This document shows positions 48,315 through 52,746 of a DNA stretch of 52,746 nt, in pieces. The notes under the pieces are model-generated. The model was not told where the DNA came from and ran no database searches. It saw only the letters and a list, made by a program, of their open reading frames with translations. Both the position numbers and the translations under genes were made by a program. How positions within the stretch are numbered: the first letter of the stretch is position 1; every line of letters starts with the position of its first letter. This stretch comes from a virus: IMG/VR virus record IMGVR_UViG_3300005264_000083, positions 1-52,746 of that record; one strand, given 5' to 3'.

Positions 48315-48498
48315 AATCCATGTCCCTTATAGAAGATATTATCTCCTTAAGAAGAGCCTGGGGAACTGGTTTATTATCTTCTGTGCAAAGAGCTTCTAAG
48401 AGACCTCCAATTTTCTCTATAAATTCTCTATAATCTGGACAATTACAATAAAAACTTGAACTACTTGAATTACTTACGAAACCTATTCTTGCTTTCAT
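48304..48498 (-). CDS. 'GFVSNSSSSSF' phage protein
   Basis: 64 aa. Starts MKARIGFVSNSSSSSFYC, a motif found at the N-terminus of many small phage proteins, then a Cys/acidic helix (EFIEKIGGLLEALCTEDN). Function unknown; the Ser-rich start may be a processing or targeting signal. Confidence 0.6.
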   Translation of the reverse strand: MKARIGFVSNSSSSSFYCNCPDYREFIEKIGGLLEALCTEDNKPVPQALLKEIISSIRDMDYDE

Positions 48499-48500
48499 AT

Positions 48501-49469
48501 TTATCCTTTTATTACGGCTAAAGGTTCTAATTTAACAACAATATCAACAAGATCCTGTTGTTCTTCCATTACTACATCTATATCTTTATACGCGCCAGAT
48601 GCCTCGTCTAGATCCTTTTTATTTCTTATAGAATGAATTACTCCCTTTTCATTTAATTTGATAATTTCTTCTTCAAAACTTAGTTCTTTCTGGGCTTTAG
48701 TTCTGCTCATTTTTCTACCTGCCCCGTGAGAACAACTCATAAATGATTCAGGATTTCCTTTACCTTTTACTATATAACTAGATGTTCCTTGAGATCCTGG
48801 AATTATACCTAATTGTCCTTCTTTTGCTGATGTAGCTCCTTTTCTATGAACCCATACATTCTTTCCAAAATGGTTTTCAATGGCTGCATAATTGTGATGT
48901 ATATTTATATAATCTGTAAACGAAACTATTTCTCCGTGAATATAATTGTTATAAAAAGACCCTGTTCCACTACAATCAATACATTTTTCTCCTTTTACTC
49001 CCCCATGTTTAATGGAATGACAATTTGCGCACAACAAATCACACTTTTTAAGTTCTTCTAATATATTCCCCATAGATTTATCCATGCCCAAAGAGCTTAA
49101 AGCAAATTCTTTAGTTTGTGGATTTTTGTGGTGAAAATGAAATGCTACTGCGTTTTTACCATTATATTTATAAGCACATTTTTGACATTTTCCCCCTCGA
49201 GATCTTATTAACTTAGCCCTTCTTTTCCTTTGGCGTTTAATTTTATATTTTTGCATAGATTCCCGATTACGATAAGTCCATTCTAGCTTACATTGTTTCG
49301 GATCCTCATATTTCCTATTATTATGTCCATTCACATATTCTCTATTTCTCCCATACTCGTTTCTATTTTTAATCAATTCTCCACAACCACACCTACATTC
49401 TATAGTTGGGGCATTAGAATATGCTTTTTGATCACACTTTTGTCGTCTTCTTTTAGCCTTCTCGTCCAC
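48501..49469 (-). CDS. HNH homing endonuclease fused to the C-terminal part of RtcB
   Basis: 322 aa from GTG 49469 (SD GGAGGAG; the longer frame to 49499 starts within the terminator's T-tract). Residues about 1-155 are an HNH enzyme: CRCGCGELI, GGKCQKCAYKYNGKNA, HFHHKNPQTKEFALSS, CDLLCANCHSIKHGG. From about 178, GEIVSFTDYINIHHNYAAIENHFG, VHRKGATSAKEG, IIPGSQG-x-SYIVKGKGNPESF and SCSHGAGRKMSRTKA are RtcB, including the GMP-accepting His (about H248). The entire N-terminal RtcB region with most metal ligands is absent here, and no such sequence lies upstream. An RNA-ligase function is therefore unlikely; this is a fusion remnant or part of a split system. Confidence 0.85.
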   Translation of the reverse strand: MDEKAKRRRQKCDQKAYSNAPTIECRCGCGELIKNRNEYGRNREYVNGHNNRKYEDPKQCKLEWTYRNRESMQKYKIKRQRKRRAKLIRSRGGKCQKCAYKYNGKNAVAFHFHHKNPQTKEFALSSLGMDKSMGNILEELKKCDLLCANCHSIKHGGVKGEKCIDCSGTGSFYNNYIHGEIVSFTDYINIHHNYAAIENHFGKNVWVHRKGATSAKEGQLGIIPGSQGTSSYIVKGKGNPESFMSCSHGAGRKMSRTKAQKELSFEEEIIKLNEKGVIHSIRNKKDLDEASGAYKDIDVVMEEQQDLVDIVVKLEPLAVIKG

Positions 49470-49497
49470 ACTCTCCTCCAAGTTATAGATATTATAC

Positions 49498-49534
49498 AAA
49501 AAAAAACCCCTTAACTATCTAAAGTTAAAGGGTT
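49498..49534 (-). terminator. rho-independent terminator
   Basis: 12-bp stem (49505-49516 with 49523-49534, one G-T wobble on the minus strand), 6-nt loop, followed by nine Ts on the minus strand (49498-49506). Ends the transcript of the KE-rich gene 49564-50388 before the HNH-RtcB gene. Confidence 0.85.
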
Positions 49535-49563
49535 TTAGAGGGAGAATTATACGAGACTTATGA

Positions 49564-50388
49564 TTATAAACCTAGTTTTTCCTTAGCATTAGCTGATAGA
49601 GCTCCTAAACCAGATAGTTTCCTATTGGCATTAAAAGCAATACACTCATCATCACTAACTTCACCAGATTTACGTAATTCCATTAGTTTGTCCATTATAT
49701 CGTCTGTTGTTTTATAAACATTCTCTGATTGTTCACCTGATTTCTTAATTGGTTCTAAATTTGAAACTGACTTACGTGTTGAAGCTGGTTTCTTGAGGGC
49801 TTTTTCAAGCTTTTCTTCTGTATCTTTCAATGATTTCTCAAGGTTATCAATCTTATCTGACATAGATTTCATTAGATTCTCTTCTTCGACTTTCTCAGCC
49901 TTTTCAATTATCTCTTCAATCTCATCTTTTTCTTCAGATTTTTCCACAACTTCTTCAGTTTCTTCTTTAGGCTTTTCTTCGCTTTTTTCAACTGTTTCTT
50001 CAACCACTTCTTCAGTCTTTTCTTCAACTGGTTCTTCTTTGCTTTCAAGGCTTGAAGCAATTGCTTCCACTTTCTCTGTAAGAGAAGTGATAGCTTTTTT
50101 AATCTCATCAATTTCATTAACTTCTTCAACTTTTTCTTCCTCCTTGACTTCCTCAGATTTCTCTACAGTTTCCTTAACCTCTTCTTTTTCTTCAGCTTTT
50201 TCAATAACTTCTTCTTCTTTTTTCTCGGATTTTTCTGTAGGTTCCTCTACTTTATTTTCATTTTCGATAATTTCGTCAACAGCAGCAAGGAGTTCGGCTT
50301 CGTCAAGCGTATCTTCTTGCTTTACTTCCTCTGATTTTTTGACGTCGTCTTCTTTTATTTCAACGTCTTTTTTAATTTCTTTACTCAT
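49564..50388 (-). CDS. KE-rich protein, possible prohead scaffold
   Basis: 274 aa. Residues 1-180 are almost only Glu/Lys/Val/Ser (EEKVEEVNEIDEIKKAITSL embedded in long acidic repeats); residues 180-215 coiled coil; the C-terminus ALKKPASTRKSVSNLEPIKKS...DDIMDKLMELRKSGEVSDDECIAFNANRKLSGL is more folded. The C-terminal pattern recalls scaffold/prohead-core proteins of Gram-positive phages, but it lies 23 kb from the capsid gene. SD AGGAG; own strong terminator, so a separate, well-expressed unit. Confidence 0.55.
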   Translation of the reverse strand: MSKEIKKDVEIKEDDVKKSEEVKQEDTLDEAELLAAVDEIIENENKVEEPTEKSEKKEEEVIEKAEEKEEVKETVEKSEEVKEEEKVEEVNEIDEIKKAITSLTEKVEAIASSLESKEEPVEEKTEEVVEETVEKSEEKPKEETEEVVEKSEEKDEIEEIIEKAEKVEEENLMKSMSDKIDNLEKSLKDTEEKLEKALKKPASTRKSVSNLEPIKKSGEQSENVYKTTDDIMDKLMELRKSGEVSDDECIAFNANRKLSGLGALSANAKEKLGL

Positions 50389-50471
50389 GATAAAACTCCT
50401 ATTTTATAATGATTTGGCCAAAACATTAAAATTTTCAATATATTTATCTTTATTATAATATTATTAAGAAT

Positions 50472-50648
50472 TTATTTAAATTCAGGATTTTTCTTGATAT
50501 TTAGGGTTATTCTCTCCTCGGTTTTACCACTTTCTTCAGTATAACCACAGAATCTACATTTGTTATATCTCCACGTTTCAGGATGCTCTGCCAAACAAGC
50601 TAAATGACAATTTGGACATAATGTAGATAGTAGTTGTTCATCATTCAT
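50472..50648 (-). CDS. zinc-ribbon mini-protein
   Basis: 58 aa: CPNCHLACLAEHPE and NKCRFCGYTEES form a four-Cys ribbon (C-x2-C x2). No clear SD. The region 50389-50471 between it and the KE-rich gene holds only AT-rich leader sequence. Confidence 0.5.
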   Translation of the reverse strand: MNDEQLLSTLCPNCHLACLAEHPETWRYNKCRFCGYTEESGKTEERITLNIKKNPEFK

Positions 50649-50674
50649 ATATTTTATTATAAAGGATTTGTCAA

Positions 50675-50956
50675 TTATTCTACAGCCTCTTTAATCTTCT
50701 CTTTGATTTCTTCTTTAACTTCTTCTCTTAATTCCTTCTTTGATTTCTCAGTGTTGTCTTCTTTTTTCTTTAATTCCTTAACAACTCTGTCAAGAACCGT
50801 AGTTTGTAGTCTACTGTCTCTTTTATCATGTTTGAACATAAGCATTGTTTGCTTTGTAAACTTCATTGTCTTATAGCAGACAACAAAGGTAGAGATGAAT
50901 ATAAAACAGAATACTGCGTTAAATATTAAGTTAGTAGTATTAACGTCTATAATCAC
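50675..50956 (-). CDS. single-TM protein with charged tail
   Basis: 93 aa. TM helix LIFNAVFCFIFISTFVVCY (10-28), then a basic/acidic coiled-coil tail (RVVKELKKKEDNTEKSKKELREEVKEEI). ATGA overlap with the upstream gene. Unknown. Confidence 0.6.
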   Translation of the reverse strand: MIIDVNTTNLIFNAVFCFIFISTFVVCYKTMKFTKQTMLMFKHDKRDSRLQTTVLDRVVKELKKKEDNTEKSKKELREEVKEEIKEKIKEAVE

Positions 50957-51336
50957 ACATCACCATTCTGAATAATTTTAACGTCTTCATATGAAGCTAC
51001 CATCCGCCTATAAAATTCATGGTCTACACCTTTGAATACTCCCAACATATCTTCTATATCTGGTTCAACCCTATTATAAAATTTATAAACAATATTGTAT
51101 ATATCATTACTAATTTTAGCTGCTGATTCTAATCTTAAATCTTGATATACTGCTGCTTCAAATTTAGTCTTTGCCACTTCGATAGCACCTAATAATTTGT
51201 TGTAATTATAATAATTCTCTCCAGCTACTTTAATATATTCTTTGCATAGTTTAGTAATTGTATAGTTTAATTCTCCTACATCCTTAGGATCTCTATCTAA
51301 TAATTCTTTTCTAAATTCATCTTTAATATAAGGCAT
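50953..51336 (-). CDS. hypothetical helical protein
   Basis: 127 aa, helical (YTITKLCKEYIKVAGENYYNYN, AAKISNDIYNIVYKFYNRV). SD AGGAGG. No family recognised. Confidence 0.6.
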   Translation of the reverse strand: MPYIKDEFRKELLDRDPKDVGELNYTITKLCKEYIKVAGENYYNYNKLLGAIEVAKTKFEAAVYQDLRLESAAKISNDIYNIVYKFYNRVEPDIEDMLGVFKGVDHEFYRRMVASYEDVKIIQNGDV

Positions 51337-51501
51337 TTAGTCCTCCTTTACAGTTACTTCTTTTACTCTGCACCACCTTGGTTTTTTATCTAAGGCGTGT
51401 CTTCTTCTAAGTTTTTTATAAATAGTACACTTATAAAAATCATATACATCATGACAAAGAAACTGACATTTTTTACACTTATCTGGTATTTTTATTTTCA
51501 T
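51337..51501 (-). CDS. Cys-rich mini-protein
   Basis: 54 aa from ATG 51501 (SD AAGGAG); the longer frame to 51552 lacks an SD and overlaps the ligase. DKCKKCQFLCHDVYDFYKC then RWCRVKE: five cysteines, likely zinc site. Basic. Confidence 0.6.
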   Translation of the reverse strand: MKIKIPDKCKKCQFLCHDVYDFYKCTIYKKLRRRHALDKKPRWCRVKEVTVKED

Positions 51502-51508
51502 GTGCTCC

Positions 51509-52596
51509 TTAATGATAATCAGTATTACCTTTTTGTAATAGATAATCATCACTTATATATTTTAAAACTTTTCTACCCATATGGCATTTTTCTTCTTTCA
51601 TAGGCTTTATTACAACACCTTCTCTAACTTTTTGAATGGGAACTAATACAGAGTTTCCTAAAGTCAAATTTTTAATTTTATCTAAATCGAATGGCCCTTC
51701 ATATAATATGGGAACATATTCTAACCCTAATTTCTCACACCATATAACCACTTCATAAAAATTAATATATTTTCCATCTATCATCATATCAAACACAACA
51801 AGTTTGTGTTCTCCGATTTATAATTCTTTTGAATCCCATCCCCATATATTTCACCGTAGATAACCATATTCTTTGGGATCTTATTTTTTAGATCATATTT
51901 CTTAACAGCTTCAGCATATACATTCTTATCATAGTAAGTTTTAACTAACATCTTTTGTTGTAATTGTACGTTATGGCTTCCAAATACAAACTCATTGGCT
52001 CCGCCAAATCCAAAAAATGATTTAATTTTATACCATAAACTATATCCTTTAACATATCCGGCTCTAAAGTTGGTTCCATGTATTTTTTCTGTAACTATTA
52101 CATCATCTTCTGGTGTAAATACTTTATTATAATTCTTAAAATTTTCTATGCTTGTATATTTTCTAAAGTGAGGATTCGTTTGTTTTTTAGTAGCTCTAAC
52201 CCCTCCACCACAAACATTTCCACCGCCTCTTTTAGGTGGCTCATATTTTGTTATTTTAAATTTCTTAGTTAAATCAGTTCCTATTGCTGTATCTTCTGGG
52301 ATGTCAAACAGATGTAATGGAGTGATTAACCCTTGAGATATAGCCCCTCTGAGCTTAATAGTTTTAACTCTACTCTTACTTAATTTAACCTTAGAGTTAG
52401 GACCAAATATCTTAGTTTCAATCTCTATGGGTAATACACTATCTATAGGAAAATAAATAGCCTTATCTCCTTGTTTATATACTCCCTTTTGAGCTACACA
52501 TTGCCATCCCTTGATTGTTGCTAGATCAAGCCTATCTGCATTTGGATGATTATTTATTTCTGCTATCTCGACTATTTCTACTTTTAACTCACTCAT
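51509..52596 (-). pseudogene. RNA ligase (Rnl5/DraRnl DRB0094-like), 1-nt frameshift
   Basis: N-terminal OB-like domain (1-110, LDLATIKGWQCVAQKGVYKQ), then the nucleotidyltransferase: motif I TEKIHGTNFRAGY (K171), FGSHNVQL, motif III MVIYGEIYGDGIQKNY. This frame then ends at 51784. The remaining part is in another frame: KLVVFDMMIDGKYINF, motif IV VREGVVIKP and motif V KVLKYISDDYLL, to a stop at 51509. One extra base near 51812 (GG to GGG) restores about 361 aa, close to DraRnl's 342. The family seals 3'-OH/5'-P RNA nicks. Real inactivation or a sequencing error are both possible. Confidence 0.85.
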
Positions 52597-52709
52597 TTAT
52601 CTCTCCACTTTATTACAAGGTTTATCATGCTTTTTATAGCTAAAAACCAAATAAAACAAACTAAAAATCCCATTACACCCATAGCTATCCAAGGTATATA
52701 ACTATTCAT
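52593..52709 (-). CDS. single-TM mini-protein (38 aa)
   Basis: MNSYIPWIAMGVMGFLVCF..., one TM helix (about 5-27) and a basic end (IKSMINLVIKWRDK). SD GGAGAAAG. ATGA overlap with the RNA ligase gene. No coding is visible from 52710 to the window end. Confidence 0.55.
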   Translation of the reverse strand: MNSYIPWIAMGVMGFLVCFIWFLAIKSMINLVIKWRDK

Positions 52710-52746
52710 CTTCTTTCTCCTTTTTTATAGGGAAAAATAGAACATT

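Noticed and set aside
49793-50458. Long plus-strand ORF of 221 aa
   Set aside because: Shadow of the KE-rich 274-aa gene; almost only Ser/Phe/Thr, no SD, opposite to the local transcription.

Overview
This is about 52.7 kb of an AT-rich tailed-phage genome with a contractile tail (a myovirus, probably a large-genome one). It carries an HK97-type major capsid protein, head-tail connector and neck proteins, a tail sheath, a tail tube and tail-assembly chaperones, followed by densely packed small accessory genes. Genes overlap by 1-4 bases (ATGA, TAATG), intergenic space is minimal, Shine-Dalgarno sites are strong (AGGAGG types) and the standard genetic code is used. The low GC and strong SD sites are compatible with a low-GC host, but no gene names the host. 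No tRNA, terminase or portal gene was recognised, so the window is only part of the genome.

Nearly everything is on the minus strand, so read from high to low coordinates. (a) 52.7-26.3 kb: about 75 small early/accessory genes. These include a Rnl5/DraRnl-like RNA ligase (broken), a KE-rich possible scaffold protein, an HNH endonuclease fused to the C-terminal part of RtcB, two metallophosphoesterases, a YqeY-like protein, many zinc-ribbon, single-TM and lipoprotein mini-proteins, a saccharopine-dehydrogenase-like enzyme, a SLOG-family protein, an RlaP-like nucleotidyltransferase, a YkgJ-like protein, a receiver (REC) domain, a methyltransferase, a degenerate Fic protein, a broken ATP-dependent DNA ligase and a CCA-adding enzyme. 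(b) 26.1-19.4 kb: major capsid protein with an inserted Ig/FN3-like domain, then small head proteins and two homing endonucleases. (c) 18.7-14.3 kb: a paralogous set of virion surface (head fibre/decoration) proteins. (d) 14.3-13.0 kb: lysis-type genes (permuted NlpC/P60, TM/coiled-coil protein, M15 peptidase). (e) 12.8-0 kb: connector, a giant acidic protein, neck proteins, sheath, tube and chaperones; tape measure would follow beyond position 1.

Two small plus-strand islands (852-1364 and 18999-19463) sit backwards inside the late operon. Each has a sigma70-like promoter with a nearly identical spacer, which marks them as independently expressed 'morons'. One encodes a 69-aa protein that looks like a stand-alone histidine-kinase DHp domain. 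With the stand-alone receiver at 33.0-33.35 kb it may form a minimal phage phosphorelay or host-signalling decoy; this is the most unusual idea in the window.

A second theme is RNA repair and tRNA metabolism (RNA ligase, RtcB, RlaP, CCA enzyme, YqeY, two phosphoesterases). All three nucleic-acid ligases are damaged, each differently: RtcB lost its N-terminus to an HNH endonuclease, the RNA ligase has a 1-nt frameshift, and the DNA ligase has an internal deletion. Several 1-nt frameshifts lie in homopolymer runs, including one in the essential tail sheath gene. Some of these disruptions may therefore be sequencing errors, whereas the RtcB fusion and the DNA-ligase deletion cannot be explained that way. 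At least six homing-endonuclease-type genes have invaded this 52 kb.
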